Below are positions 8,287 through 16,455 of a stretch of 49,811 nt of DNA, piece after piece. The translations under genes were made by a program, and so were the position numbers. The stretch is from Runella sp. (GTDB lineage: Bacteria > Bacteroidota > Bacteroidia > Cytophagales > Spirosomataceae). Position 1 is the first letter of the stretch, and each line of letters begins with the position of its first letter. The stretch spans positions 1 through 49,811 of the forward strand of contig NZ_JAIXST010000020.1 of NCBI RefSeq assembly GCF_027484545.1, in the 5' to 3' direction. Under the pieces are notes generated by a model, which did not search any database, was not told the DNA's origin, and saw nothing but the letters and a program-made list of their open reading frames with translations.

Positions 8287-9075
8287 ATGAATCTTGATTT
8301 AACACAAAAAACTGCCATTGTTTGCGGCAGCACCCAGGGAATAGGCCGTGCTTCTGCCGTTGAATTGGCCCTATTGGGTGCCAATGTGACGCTCATGGCA
8401 CGCAATGAAGAATCTCTTCAACAAACCGTCAGTGCGTTGGACGTCAGCAGAGGGCAAATCCACCGCTACATTGTTGCCGATTTTTCAAGTACAGAAAACG
8501 TAAAAAATGCAATTGAGGGTTATTTAGCCAAATTTCCCGAGGTTCATATTTTGGTCAATAATACCGGCGGACCGGCGGGAGGCCCCATCATTGACGCCAA
8601 ACCCGAACAATTTTTGACAACGTTTGAAATGCACCTTATCAATAATCAAATTTTGGTGCAGGCGATTGTTCCTGCTATGAAAAAAGCAGGATTCGGGCGC
8701 ATTGTCAACATCATTTCGACTTCGGTCAAACAGCCGATTGTAGGTTTAGGGGTTTCCAATACCATCCGTTGGGCGGTGGCAAGTTGGGCCAAAACCCTTT
8801 CGCTCGAAATTGGCAAGTTTGGTATCACAGTCAATAATGTTTTGCCGGGCTACACCAAAACGGGGCGTTTAGATACTGTCAATAAATCGCGAGCCGAAGC
8901 AACGGGAAAAACCGTTGACGAAGTGGCAACTCTATTAGAATCCGAAATTCCCATCGGACGTTTTGCAGAACCTGAAGAAGTAGCCGCCGCAGTAGCTTTT
9001 TTATGCAGTCCAGCGGCAGCCGTTATCAACGGCATCAACTTGCCCGTTGATGGCGGAAAAACAGGTTCCTTATAG
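8287..9075 (+). CDS. SDR family protein with altered catalytic residues
   Basis: A 262-residue classical-type short-chain dehydrogenase/reductase. The Rossmann glycine motif is CGSTQGIG (13-20), the NNTGG motif is at 91-95, and the active-site Ser/Thr region is IISTS (142-146). The expected YxxxK is not there: aligning on the following WAKTLSLEIG helix puts S157 and R161 where Tyr and Lys should be (SNTIR). Related FabG-like proteins with this SNxxR pattern exist in other bacteria, so this is probably a real subfamily and not a damaged gene. Redox activity is therefore uncertain. The MaoC-type hydratase gene follows at 9231, which hints at acyl-CoA or fatty-acid chemistry. Confidence 0.85.
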   Translation: MNLDLTQKTAIVCGSTQGIGRASAVELALLGANVTLMARNEESLQQTVSALDVSRGQIHRYIVADFSSTENVKNAIEGYLAKFPEVHILVNNTGGPAGGPIIDAKPEQFLTTFEMHLINNQILVQAIVPAMKKAGFGRIVNIISTSVKQPIVGLGVSNTIRWAVASWAKTLSLEIGKFGITVNNVLPGYTKTGRLDTVNKSRAEATGKTVDEVATLLESEIPIGRFAEPEEVAAAVAFLCSPAAAVINGINLPVDGGKTGSL

Positions 9076-9189
9076 ACCATTTTGTCATTCCGAAGGAGTC
9101 TATTTTTGTCTCTTGCAAAGTTTTACAAATGCGTTTCAAACGCACAGAACAGTGATTCGCGTCGCAGACGCAAACCAACAATGACTTGA

Positions 9190-9221
9190 CATTCACTAAA
9201 TCGCTCATTCACTAAATCACT
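9190..9221 (+). repeat. Two tandem 16-bp units before the MaoC gene
   Basis: CATTCACTAAATCGCT (9190-9205) is followed directly by CATTCACTAAATCACT (9206-9221), differing at one base, then by a partial third unit CATTA. The array ends 9 bases before the MaoC start codon. The region just upstream (9128-9172) also has short palindromes such as TGCGTTTCAAACGCA, so this intergenic space seems made of repeats. Confidence 0.7.
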
Positions 9222-9230
9222 CATTAAAAT

Positions 9231-9638
9231 ATGCAACTCTCTATCGGTGACACCTACGAATACGAATTCAGTTTTTCTCAAAATGACGTCATTGCCTTTG
9301 CACAACTTACTGGCGATGATAATCCTTTGCATTTAGACCCCGAATACGCGGCTACGACTCCTTTCAAGCGTCCTATTATTCATGGAATGTTGGGAGCAAG
9401 TGTGTTTACCAAAGTCATTGGTACGAAGTTTCCGGGTTATGGTTCCATTTACGTCGGACAAACTTTTCAATTTTTACGACCCATGTTTGTGGACACCGAT
9501 TACAAAGTGAAATTCACCGTCATCAGCCTAAACTCTGAAAAACATACAGGAGAAATTTTAGGCGAAGTCTTTGACGTAACTACGGGAAAAATCACCACTA
9601 AAGGGGTGGCAACGCTGATGCACAAAGAAAAGATATGA
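9231..9638 (+). CDS. MaoC-type (R)-specific enoyl-CoA hydratase
   Basis: A 135-residue hot-dog fold protein. The catalytic dyad of PhaJ-type hydratases is visible: D29 and H34 in GDDNPLHLD, followed by the conserved RPIIHGML (47-54). Such enzymes hydrate trans-2-enoyl-CoA to (R)-3-hydroxyacyl-CoA in fatty-acid or polyhydroxyalkanoate metabolism. Length is that of a single-domain member. The stop codon overlaps the start of maf by four bases (ATGA), which implies translational coupling. Exact chain-length preference cannot be told. Confidence 0.88.
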   Translation: MQLSIGDTYEYEFSFSQNDVIAFAQLTGDDNPLHLDPEYAATTPFKRPIIHGMLGASVFTKVIGTKFPGYGSIYVGQTFQFLRPMFVDTDYKVKFTVISLNSEKHTGEILGEVFDVTTGKITTKGVATLMHKEKI

Positions 9639-10213
9639 TTTCCCTCTCACGCCCCCTCATTCTCGCTTCCAATTCTCCTCGTCGTCAGCAGCTATTGCGA
9701 GAATTGGGGTTTGATTTTACAGTGCAGGTACGACCGACTGACGAGATTTTTCCAGCCAACATGCCTCCTGCGGAAGTTGCGGGCTTTTTGGCACAACACA
9801 AGGCCGAACAATTTCAGTCAGATTTGGAGAATCAACTCGTTTTGTGTGCCGATACGATTGTGGTCGTTGAAAACGAAATTCTGAATAAACCCGCCAACGA
9901 AGCCGAAGCGCAGGTAATGCTCCAAAAACTTTCGGGTCGAACCCACGAAGTCATTACTGGGATTTGTCTCTTAAGTTCCGAAGGTTTTCATACCCTCAGC
10001 GATATTGCTAAAGTAGAATTTAAAGCACTGACCAACACCGAAGTCAATTATTATATTCATCATTATCGCCCTTTCGACAAAGCGGGCGCTTACGGCATCC
10101 AGGAATGGATTGGCATGGTTGGTATTCAGCGCATTGAAGGGTCTTTTTACACAATTATGGGATTGCCGTTGCACCAAGTGTATCAATTACTATTGCCGTA
10201 TATACATGTTTAA
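9635..10213 (+). CDS. maf: Maf family nucleoside triphosphate pyrophosphatase
   Basis: A 192-residue cytoplasmic house-cleaning enzyme that hydrolyses non-canonical or excess nucleoside triphosphates to monophosphates. Motifs: LILASNSPRRQQLLRELGF (8-26) with the SxRR substrate loop, LCADTIVV with the catalytic aspartate, KPANEAEAQVMLQKLSGRTH, and DKAGAYGIQ. The pattern fits the dTTP/UTP-type YhdE subgroup. It overlaps the MaoC gene by 4 bases and is followed by a lipoprotein gene. Confidence 0.93.
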   Translation: MISLSRPLILASNSPRRQQLLRELGFDFTVQVRPTDEIFPANMPPAEVAGFLAQHKAEQFQSDLENQLVLCADTIVVVENEILNKPANEAEAQVMLQKLSGRTHEVITGICLLSSEGFHTLSDIAKVEFKALTNTEVNYYIHHYRPFDKAGAYGIQEWIGMVGIQRIEGSFYTIMGLPLHQVYQLLLPYIHV

Positions 10214-10292
10214 CCGTTCGTCAAAAATTAGTTGGAAAGCGATTTGCCACTATCTATTTTTGTTAGACAGCATTCTAAAAGCCGCTTTTGCC

Positions 10293-11066
10293 ATGAAAAA
10301 CAAATTTTATTTTCTTCTTCTTGCCTGCGTTGGGTTTCTAACCAGTTGCTCTACTAATTTTTATCAATTACGGCCCGTATCAGGCGATGTAGCTTGGCTG
10401 GAAGGTCGCGAAGTAACCCGCACGGAACAAAACGGCGTGGTATTGGTGGCTTCTTACGAGTTTGAAGACCCCCATCACATGGTATTGGATGTAGAAATAA
10501 AAAATCGGACTTCTACCCCACTGCTCGTTGATCCCAACGACTTTTTCTTCCTTCCTTTCAATAATCAAAGCGATACGCTTCGCAACGAGCAAAATCCAGT
10601 CTATGGTTCTTTTTATCGAGCAGCTGACCCCGAAGAAAAAATTCAACAGGCCATTTTAGATGTGAAACGTGAAAAGCAGCGTTTAATAGCTTCTTCCATC
10701 TTTAATGGTATACTTTTAGTAGCAACCGTTGCCAGCGATATTCATTCAAGTAAAAATGACCGTTCGTGGCAGCAACGTGCCAACCGTCAATATGCACACG
10801 CTCAAGCCTATAACTTCATCATTCAGAAGCAAATAGCTGACGTTAATCTTCAAAAAGTGCGTACAAATCGATTGGAGAACGAACGCGCCAATTGGCAGGA
10901 ATTGGCTCTTCGCAAAACTACTTTGCCTGCGGGCGAATCGGTACGCGGGCTTTTGTTTTTGCCCAAAGACACCAGAGCTTCTTATCTGTTGTTGAATTAT
11001 GAATCTCCCGCCGATTCTACAACAATGAAACTCAAGTTTTTACAGGAAAAAATCAAAGCAAAATAA
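10293..11066 (+). CDS. Lipoprotein of unknown function
   Basis: A 257-residue protein if read from the ATG at 10293, which gives a clean lipoprotein leader with FLTSC and lipidated C19. A longer frame open from 10110 overlaps maf and lacks such a leader, so I reject it. The mature part has a beta-rich first half (VVLVASYEFEDPHHMVLDVEIKN) of the kind seen in extracellular Ig-like folds, then a helical, Lys/Arg/Gln-rich middle, and another beta segment near the C-terminus (RGLLFLPKD). I do not recognise a named family. Convergent, with 2 bases between, to the GT-C gene. Confidence 0.8.
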   Translation: MKNKFYFLLLACVGFLTSCSTNFYQLRPVSGDVAWLEGREVTRTEQNGVVLVASYEFEDPHHMVLDVEIKNRTSTPLLVDPNDFFFLPFNNQSDTLRNEQNPVYGSFYRAADPEEKIQQAILDVKREKQRLIASSIFNGILLVATVASDIHSSKNDRSWQQRANRQYAHAQAYNFIIQKQIADVNLQKVRTNRLENERANWQELALRKTTLPAGESVRGLLFLPKDTRASYLLLNYESPADSTTMKLKFLQEKIKAK

Positions 11067-11068
11067 CC

Positions 11069-12433
11069 TTAAGAAGCTTCCCAATCCAGTCCTTTTAAAA
11101 ATACTTCGTAGCACAGACAGCCCAGTACTAAAATGTACTCCAATCCTACCACACGGAGGTTTTCGTGATAAGGGATGGACGAATACGCCACGTACGTAAA
11201 AGGCAAAAGCGCCGACCACACTACCGGATACCACCGCCCCGTCCATGCCCCAAAGGCAACCAAGGTTGTAATGTACCAAGGGTGAATCGTGGTAGCCAGC
11301 AGAAAATAAACTGTCAATGAAAACAGCATTTTCTCCAAAAAAGAACGCCGTTGAAATGCAATCCAAATCAAGAAAGTAAATGTAATCAGTGACAACAACG
11401 GCCCAAGCACCTGAATAAGGTTATAGCCTGTCACCCAATACCCTAACTCTCTTAACAAGTAGTAGAAACTTGCATTAAACTCAAATTTCTGAAAGTACAA
11501 ATCAAGGCTTTTACCGAAGTTGAGCAATAGCTCCAAGCTGAGAAACGGAAGAAATAAAACCAACAAAACACTTCCGGTTATTGCACTGTAAATCAGCCCC
11601 TTTTTGATTCCAAGACGTTTGATAAATAGCGGCAAAAAAAGCAAAGGCAACAACTTAACCACTACTCCCAACCCCAATGCCACTGCCGACGCAATGTAGT
11701 ATTTATCACCCTGAAAGGGTGTATTCAACCACCTCACGGCCAACAAAACAAAGAATAAAGTAACCGCTTCAAAGTGCAGATTCCCCGTTAATTCCACAAT
11801 AATTAATGGATTGAGGGCATAAATCAAGGCAAATTGGCTTCCTTTTTTTTTATTAATGACAGAATTTACTGATTTGGCAGGATGCATCATCATCCAAAAA
11901 ATACCTGCTTCTGCCAAAACTATAAAACTGCGCAGCAAAATAACTGTTATTAAAGTATTCCCTCCTGCGATCCAAGCGGCCACTCCAAACATCATTTGAT
12001 TCAACGGCGGATATACAGTAAAATAATGAGGTGAATTCATTCCCTCAAAAAGCACTGTATCCAACTGAGCATCAACCGCTATGGAGGAACCAATCAGTGC
12101 AGAGGGCAAATACAAGTACGGATTATAACCGGCAGCCAACAATCGCCCATCCCAAATGAAACGGAAGTAATCATCCGACAACACAGGAACGGCAAGCAAG
12201 AATAACAACCGAAAACCTAAAGCTATCCACAACCATCTTCTGACCCACAACTTATCCCATTTTTGGCTAATAATCAACCCATATATTAAAAACAAGACTC
12301 CAAAACTCAGGATCAATTCACCCGATTGGGTACGGATAAATCGGTAACCAATCAGCCAATATGCCAATACACTCAACAAACAAAATAAAACACACTGAAT
12401 CCATTTTGCTTTGTCAACCTGAAAGAGAGTCAT
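11069..12433 (-). CDS. Polytopic GT-C type glycosyltransferase
   Basis: A 454-residue integral membrane protein with about 11-13 hydrophobic segments. The first periplasmic loop holds SDDYFRFIWDGRLLAAGYNP, the acidic-pair motif typical of GT-C enzymes that use polyprenyl-phosphate mannose or similar lipid-linked sugars; another loop has YFTVYPPLNQ, also usual in this group. It most likely mannosylates a lipid or envelope glycan at the outer face of the inner membrane. Sugar and acceptor are unknown. It ends next to the lipoprotein gene and has no operon partner on its strand. Confidence 0.8.
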   Translation of the reverse strand: MTLFQVDKAKWIQCVLFCLLSVLAYWLIGYRFIRTQSGELILSFGVLFLIYGLIISQKWDKLWVRRWLWIALGFRLLFLLAVPVLSDDYFRFIWDGRLLAAGYNPYLYLPSALIGSSIAVDAQLDTVLFEGMNSPHYFTVYPPLNQMMFGVAAWIAGGNTLITVILLRSFIVLAEAGIFWMMMHPAKSVNSVINKKKGSQFALIYALNPLIIVELTGNLHFEAVTLFFVLLAVRWLNTPFQGDKYYIASAVALGLGVVVKLLPLLFLPLFIKRLGIKKGLIYSAITGSVLLVLFLPFLSLELLLNFGKSLDLYFQKFEFNASFYYLLRELGYWVTGYNLIQVLGPLLSLITFTFLIWIAFQRRSFLEKMLFSLTVYFLLATTIHPWYITTLVAFGAWTGRWYPVVWSALLPFTYVAYSSIPYHENLRVVGLEYILVLGCLCYEVFLKGLDWEAS

Positions 12434-12549
12434 TTGATTTAAACTGATTTTAGAAGTTTTCAGCCTATTAAATTTTTACTCAATAAATCAATAACAACTG
12501 ACAATTAAAAGTTTATGACTTTAAATTCTGTTTTTTCCTCCAAATATAG

Positions 12550-12581
12550 TTTGTAAACTTTTAGATATTTCCGTACCTTTG
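12550..12581 (+). promoter_or_regulatory. Bacteroidota promoter of rpmH-rnpA
   Basis: TTTG at 12550-12553 (-33 element) and TACCTTTG at 12574-12581 (-7 element) are separated by 20 bases. This matches the Bacteroidota sigma-ABfr consensus TTTG-N19-21-TAnnTTTG exactly. It lies about 50 bases before rpmH. Confidence 0.85.
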
Positions 12582-12630
12582 CGGACTCGTTTTGAATCCA
12601 AGGATTTTACAGGTATAAAAGTAATAAGAA

Positions 12631-12789
12631 ATGAAACGTACATATCAACCTTCAAACCGCAAAAGACGCAACAAGCACGGATTCCGTGAGCGTATGGAAT
12701 CGGCTAATGGCCGCAAGGTATTGGCAGCTCGTCGCAAAAAAGGCCGTTGGAAACTTACTGTTTCTGACGAAAAGCGTCATAAGCAATAA
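12631..12789 (+). CDS. rpmH: 50S ribosomal protein L34
   Basis: A 52-residue, highly basic protein starting [20 protein letters not shown] and containing the universal [15 protein letters not shown] segment. L34 is part of the large ribosomal subunit and binds 23S rRNA. The slightly extended C-terminus ([13 protein letters not shown]) is usual in Bacteroidota. rnpA follows after 72 bases, the classic rpmH-rnpA order. In many bacteria this pair lies near oriC, but no dnaA or origin is visible here. Confidence 0.97.
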   Translation: MKRTYQPSNRKRRNKHGFRERMESANGRKVLAARRKKGRWKLTVSDEKRHKQ

Positions 12790-12861
12790 TTCATTAGTTT
12801 AGGGTTTGAAGTTTAGGGTTTAGAGTTTATTCTCCAAAACTTTAGACTGATACTCGATACA

Positions 12862-13305
12862 ATGATTAATCAGACATTCAAAAAAACAGAACGCCTTTGT
12901 AGTAAAAAAACTATCGAGCGTTTGTTTGAAAAAGGTAGCACGGAAACAGAAACGTCCTACCTTTTTCCATTTAAGGTATTTTACCTTTTCGATTCCACAC
13001 AAGCTCCCGAACAACTCCCCCAAGTCCTGTTCACCATTTCTAAACGAAATTTCAAGAGAGCCGTTGACCGTAATCTTCTTCGCCGCCGCTGCCGGGAAGC
13101 CTATCGTAAAAACAAACATTTATTCTTTGAATCCCCCGGAGGTCATTCTCCTGCTTCCATTGCCTTTGTACTTATTGCCAAAGAAAAAGTAGCGTATGAA
13201 GTCATTGAACGCTCAATGAAAAAATTAATCGTACGATTGAGCAAAGAAGTCAATCAGGAAAAAGAAGCAACAAAAACTGCACAGAACACTCCAGAGGAGT
13301 CATAA
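12862..13305 (+). CDS. rnpA: Ribonuclease P protein component
   Basis: A 147-residue basic protein, the protein subunit of RNase P that helps the RNA subunit mature tRNA 5' ends. The family signature appears as ISKRNFKRAVDRNLLRRRCREAYRKNK, including the RNR-type motif. The N-terminus (FKKTERLCSKKTIERLFEKG) is the usual beginning. A long Glu/Lys/Thr-rich C-terminal tail is typical of Bacteroidota. Directly downstream of rpmH and probably co-transcribed with it. The intergenic stretch 12795-12830 has GTTTAGGGTTT-like repeats. Confidence 0.96.
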   Translation: MINQTFKKTERLCSKKTIERLFEKGSTETETSYLFPFKVFYLFDSTQAPEQLPQVLFTISKRNFKRAVDRNLLRRRCREAYRKNKHLFFESPGGHSPASIAFVLIAKEKVAYEVIERSMKKLIVRLSKEVNQEKEATKTAQNTPEES

Positions 13306-13437
13306 TCACCTTTTATAACTCCTTTGAGATTGACCATTTATACACAACAGCTGTTAAATTTGTGTTAACAATGAGGAAGTCGTGTTAAAATTCCTGACAC
13401 GTCTCGTAACTTCGTCACCGAAACCAACACCTATGCT

Positions 13438-14139
13438 ATGAGCGCTGCCAAATCGGCTCAAATTGCACACAAAGTTTTAGTCGTTGACGACGACCCGGAT
13501 ATTGTAGAGCTTCTTGCTTATAACCTGGAAAAAGAGGGCTACGACGTAGCTACTGCTTCCAATGGAAAAAATGCCATCGAAACGGCACGTACGTTCATTC
13601 CCGAACTTGTTGTTTTAGACATTATGATGCCTCAAATGGACGGCATCGAAACAGCTCGCCTCCTGCGCGACATTCCCGATTTTAAAAATACCTACATCCT
13701 GTTCCTGACGGCGCGCTCGGAAGAATATTCAGAAGTAGCAGCTTTTGAAATCGGAGCGGACGATTACCTCACCAAACCTATCAAACCCCGCGCGCTGATG
13801 AGTCGCATCAACGCGCTTTTTCGCCGTGAAGCCCAAAAAGTGGATCCCGGAGAGCAAGTTGAAATTGCGGGTTTATCCATTAATCGTAAAAATTATACGG
13901 TTACGAAAGAAGATAAGTCGGTAGTGTTACCTAAAAAAGAGTTCGAATTGCTTTTCTTTTTGGCACAACACCCCAACAAGGTTTTCAATCGCGATGAACT
14001 TTTGCAGAAAATTTGGGGAGCCAACATTTATGTCTTGGAACGTACAGTAGATGTACACATTCGTAAAGTTCGCGAAAAAATCGGGGAAACCTACATCAAG
14101 ACCCTGAAAGGGGTTGGGTATATGTTTACGGATGAATAA
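13438..14139 (+). CDS. OmpR/PhoB-type response regulator
   Basis: A 233-residue two-domain regulator. Receiver domain about 11-130: acidic pocket D17-D19, phospho-acceptor D61 in LVVLDIMMPQMDG, T91 in LFLTARSEE and K113 in LTKPIKP. C-terminal winged-helix DNA-binding domain about 140-232, with KEFELLFFLAQHPNKVFNRDELLQ (134 onward region) and ERTVDVHIRKVREKIG. No histidine kinase gene is adjacent, so its partner is elsewhere; it could be the PhoB/PhoP-like regulator conserved in Cytophagales. The 130-base leader contains a TAACTTCG element that resembles a weak -7 box. Confidence 0.92.
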   Translation: MSAAKSAQIAHKVLVVDDDPDIVELLAYNLEKEGYDVATASNGKNAIETARTFIPELVVLDIMMPQMDGIETARLLRDIPDFKNTYILFLTARSEEYSEVAAFEIGADDYLTKPIKPRALMSRINALFRREAQKVDPGEQVEIAGLSINRKNYTVTKEDKSVVLPKKEFELLFFLAQHPNKVFNRDELLQKIWGANIYVLERTVDVHIRKVREKIGETYIKTLKGVGYMFTDE

Positions 14140-14147
14140 TTTGTAGG

Positions 14148-14217
14148 AACGCAATATTTTGCGTTTCATTTTCAAACATTACGTTATGCATTAAGGAGAC
14201 GCAATATTTTGCGTCTC
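14148..14217. repeat. Pair of near-identical hairpins (ACGCAATATTTTGCGT)
   Basis: AACGCAA/TTGCGTT (14148-14165) and GAGACGCAA/TTGCGTCTC (14196-14217) are two copies of the same small palindrome, 48 bases apart, between the converging response regulator and nuoD. The second ends on the nuoD stop codon. Together they can terminate both transcripts. The sequence resembles the short dispersed GAGACGC-type palindromes seen in other genomes; copy number here is untested. Confidence 0.7.
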
Positions 14218-15437
14218 TACCTGTCTACTTCTCCCATCACTACATCAATCGAACCGATAATCGCCACTAAATCGGCGAGCATCGCACCGCGTGAAATTTC
14301 GGCAATGACTGAAAGGTTGTTGAACGAACAGGCACGGGCTTTGCACCGAACGGGAATATCTGACTTACCATCAGTTCGGAAGTAGAAACCCAATTCGCCT
14401 TTTGGATTTTCGGCCCGCACGTAATAATCCATTGCCTGCGGACGAATTTTCTTAGGCACCAAAGCTTGGGGGTCAAAATCAGGCGTGCGACGATGTTCTC
14501 CCAATAGCTTTTCAACGCATTGCTCAATGATTTTAACTGATTCCCAGCATTCCTGCACCCGCACATAATTCCTGTCCCAACAATCACCTACTGTCCCTAC
14601 AATGCCTTCCCCCATGGGTATATCAAAATCCAATTCGGGATAAACTGAATATCCATCTACTTTTCGTAAATCCCAACGCAGGCCTGAACCACGCAATACC
14701 GGCCCTGAACAGCCATAGTTTATCGCCACTGGTAAAGGTAAAACTCCCACATTAGCAGTACGTTGTATAAAAATCTTATTCTCAATAACCAATTGCTGGA
14801 GTTCCTGCAATTTTGGTTTTAAATACGTAACCAATTCCTGACAACGCTCTTCAAAACCGACGGGCAAATCATAAAACAGCCCTCCTACCCAAATATAATT
14901 GTAAAGCATACGGGCGCCCGACAGCCATTCGAGCATCCGCAAAATATGTTCACGGTCGCGCATCATCCACAGGAAAGGCGTATAAGCGCCAATATCCATG
15001 GCGTAAGTACCAATTGCCACAAAATGAGACGCTAATCTATTCAACTCTGCTACCAATACCCGAATGTATTCGACGCGCTTGGGAAGGTCTTTGTCAATGC
15101 CCAGCATTCGTTCTACGCCCATCACGTAGGCGTGCTCGGAATTCATCGCCGCTACGTAATCCATCCTGTCTACGTAGGGTATGATTTGATTGAAGGGCAA
15201 TGATTCGGCATGTTTCTCAAAACACCGGTGTAAATAACCAATGTGCGGAACTACATCCACAATAATTTCTCCGTCAGACACTACTTCAAGTCGCAGCACC
15301 CCATGCGTAGAAGGATGTTGCGGCCCCAGATTAATCACCATTTCTTCCGATTTCAGATTCTCCGCAGTGTATTTACTGGGTTCTGAAATGTTGAGGTGTT
15401 CGGGTTTATAATCGTACTGAATTGTTTTAGAGGACAT
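14217..15437 (-). CDS. nuoD: NADH-quinone oxidoreductase subunit D
   Basis: A 406-residue 49-kDa type subunit of respiratory complex I, on the peripheral arm at the quinone-binding site. Signatures: NLGPQHPSTHGVLRL near residue 36, HIGYLHRCFEKHAES, the VDRMDYVAAMNSEHAY block, and the universal C-terminus VMGEVDR. Full length. It is not flanked by nuoC or nuoE here; instead a small HicB-like gene lies 10 bases upstream. So either the nuo genes are scattered in this genome or the rest lie outside the window. Confidence 0.97.
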   Translation of the reverse strand: MSSKTIQYDYKPEHLNISEPSKYTAENLKSEEMVINLGPQHPSTHGVLRLEVVSDGEIIVDVVPHIGYLHRCFEKHAESLPFNQIIPYVDRMDYVAAMNSEHAYVMGVERMLGIDKDLPKRVEYIRVLVAELNRLASHFVAIGTYAMDIGAYTPFLWMMRDREHILRMLEWLSGARMLYNYIWVGGLFYDLPVGFEERCQELVTYLKPKLQELQQLVIENKIFIQRTANVGVLPLPVAINYGCSGPVLRGSGLRWDLRKVDGYSVYPELDFDIPMGEGIVGTVGDCWDRNYVRVQECWESVKIIEQCVEKLLGEHRRTPDFDPQALVPKKIRPQAMDYYVRAENPKGELGFYFRTDGKSDIPVRCKARACSFNNLSVIAEISRGAMLADLVAIIGSIDVVMGEVDR

Positions 15438-15447
15438 TCTAATAGAT

Positions 15448-15609
15448 CTACAATTCTTCTTTAACTGATAAACATCCTTCTACAGCTTCATAAATATTTG
15501 AAAGGAGCTCTTCAAAGCTGTCTCCTTGTGTCATACACCCTGCAATTGCGGGAACCTCAGCCCAAAAGCCACCTCCTTCCGCTTTGTGAATTACTACTTT
15601 TAGTTTCAT
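15448..15609 (-). CDS. Solitary HicB-like (UPF0150) protein
   Basis: 53 residues from the ATG at 15609 ([20 protein letters not shown]), or 61 from 15633; the shorter start gives the normal family beginning. The fold signature is a beta-beta-alpha pattern with [27 protein letters not shown] cut short at CLSVKEEL. HicB proteins neutralise HicA mRNA interferases, but no HicA is next to this one and it lacks a C-terminal DNA-binding domain. It could be an orphan antitoxin or a general RNase-H-fold binder. Ten bases from nuoD, so probably transcribed with it. Confidence 0.72.
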   Translation of the reverse strand: MKLKVVIHKAEGGGFWAEVPAIAGCMTQGDSFEELLSNIYEAVEGCLSVKEEL

Positions 15610-15888
15610 CTGACTGCTATTATGATTGTTCAAAGATAAAACAAGTTAATCATAAAATAGACGGTTTTCAAGAGCATAAAGCAAAAGGAGTAATAGATTT
15701 TACCAGAGAATGTACCCCATTATTGTCTTTCCGGCCTTCATAGTGAGAAAAAAAATACCCATTGGAAGCCTGTATTTTTAGGGTACAGTTTTTTACAATT
15801 TTCTGTAACATCCACTTTTCCTTATCAGTTGTTATCTTTGTCTATATATTTGTCGAATACCAACGTGAGACTTTGACTGTGGTGAGCT

Positions 15889-16455
15889 ATGCACGAGATT
15901 GAGCCTTTTTATAACTGGGAAAAGCATTATGTAGCTGCTGAAGACCGAAAATCCCCTTTTTACGGTCGCGACTACAACATGAATCAGTACGAACACGATA
16001 TTTACGGTTATTATATTCATCCTCTGTGGGACGAAATTGATTCCGAAACTTTATACGTAAAAATCCTTTTTGCCGATTACAAAAAGAAATTTGCAATCAT
16101 TGAGCTGTTTGGTGAATGGAACGATACCCTTCACAACGACATCATGTATTTCAAACGAAATGTGATTGATCATTTGTTGGCAGAAGGTATCAACCAATTC
16201 ATCTTAATTGCCGAAAATATTCTGAATTTTCACGGCTCTGATGATGAATATTACGCCGAATGGTTTGACGAAGTTGAAGACGGGTGGATTGCAGTGATTG
16301 GCTCCCGCGAACATACTGAGCAGGAATGGAAACGCTACCGACTGGATTATTACCTCAATTTTGGCGGAACACTGCACTTGGATAATTGGCGGACAATGCA
16401 ACCGCAACCTTTTTACGAATTGGTCAAAAGCCTCATCATCCGCCGACTGATGTAA
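15889..16455 (+). CDS. Conserved hypothetical acidic protein
   Basis: A 188-residue soluble protein rich in aromatic and acidic residues (FYNWEKHYVAAEDRKSPFYGR at the N-terminus, GSDDEYYAEWFDEVEDGW in the middle). No signal peptide or membrane segment. Secondary-structure pattern alternates strands and helices (VKILFADYKKKFAIIELFGEW; NQFILIAENIL). I do not recognise a family with a known function; it looks like a protein restricted to Cytophagales relatives. A TATCTTTG element (15833-15840) is a plausible -7 box, but I see no matching -33. Its stop abuts that of the convergent MarR gene. Confidence 0.72.
   Translation: MHEIEPFYNWEKHYVAAEDRKSPFYGRDYNMNQYEHDIYGYYIHPLWDEIDSETLYVKILFADYKKKFAIIELFGEWNDTLHNDIMYFKRNVIDHLLAEGINQFILIAENILNFHGSDDEYYAEWFDEVEDGWIAVIGSREHTEQEWKRYRLDYYLNFGGTLHLDNWRTMQPQPFYELVKSLIIRRLM

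Noticed and set aside
9190-9221. CRISPR-like array
   Set aside because: Only two adjoining 16-base units with no spacers and no cas genes.
10110-10292. Longer start for the lipoprotein gene
   Set aside because: It overlaps maf in another frame and hides the lipoprotein signal that begins at 10293.
12434-12861. Chromosome origin near rpmH-rnpA
   Set aside because: No dnaA, no DnaA-box cluster that I can see; the gene pair alone is not enough.
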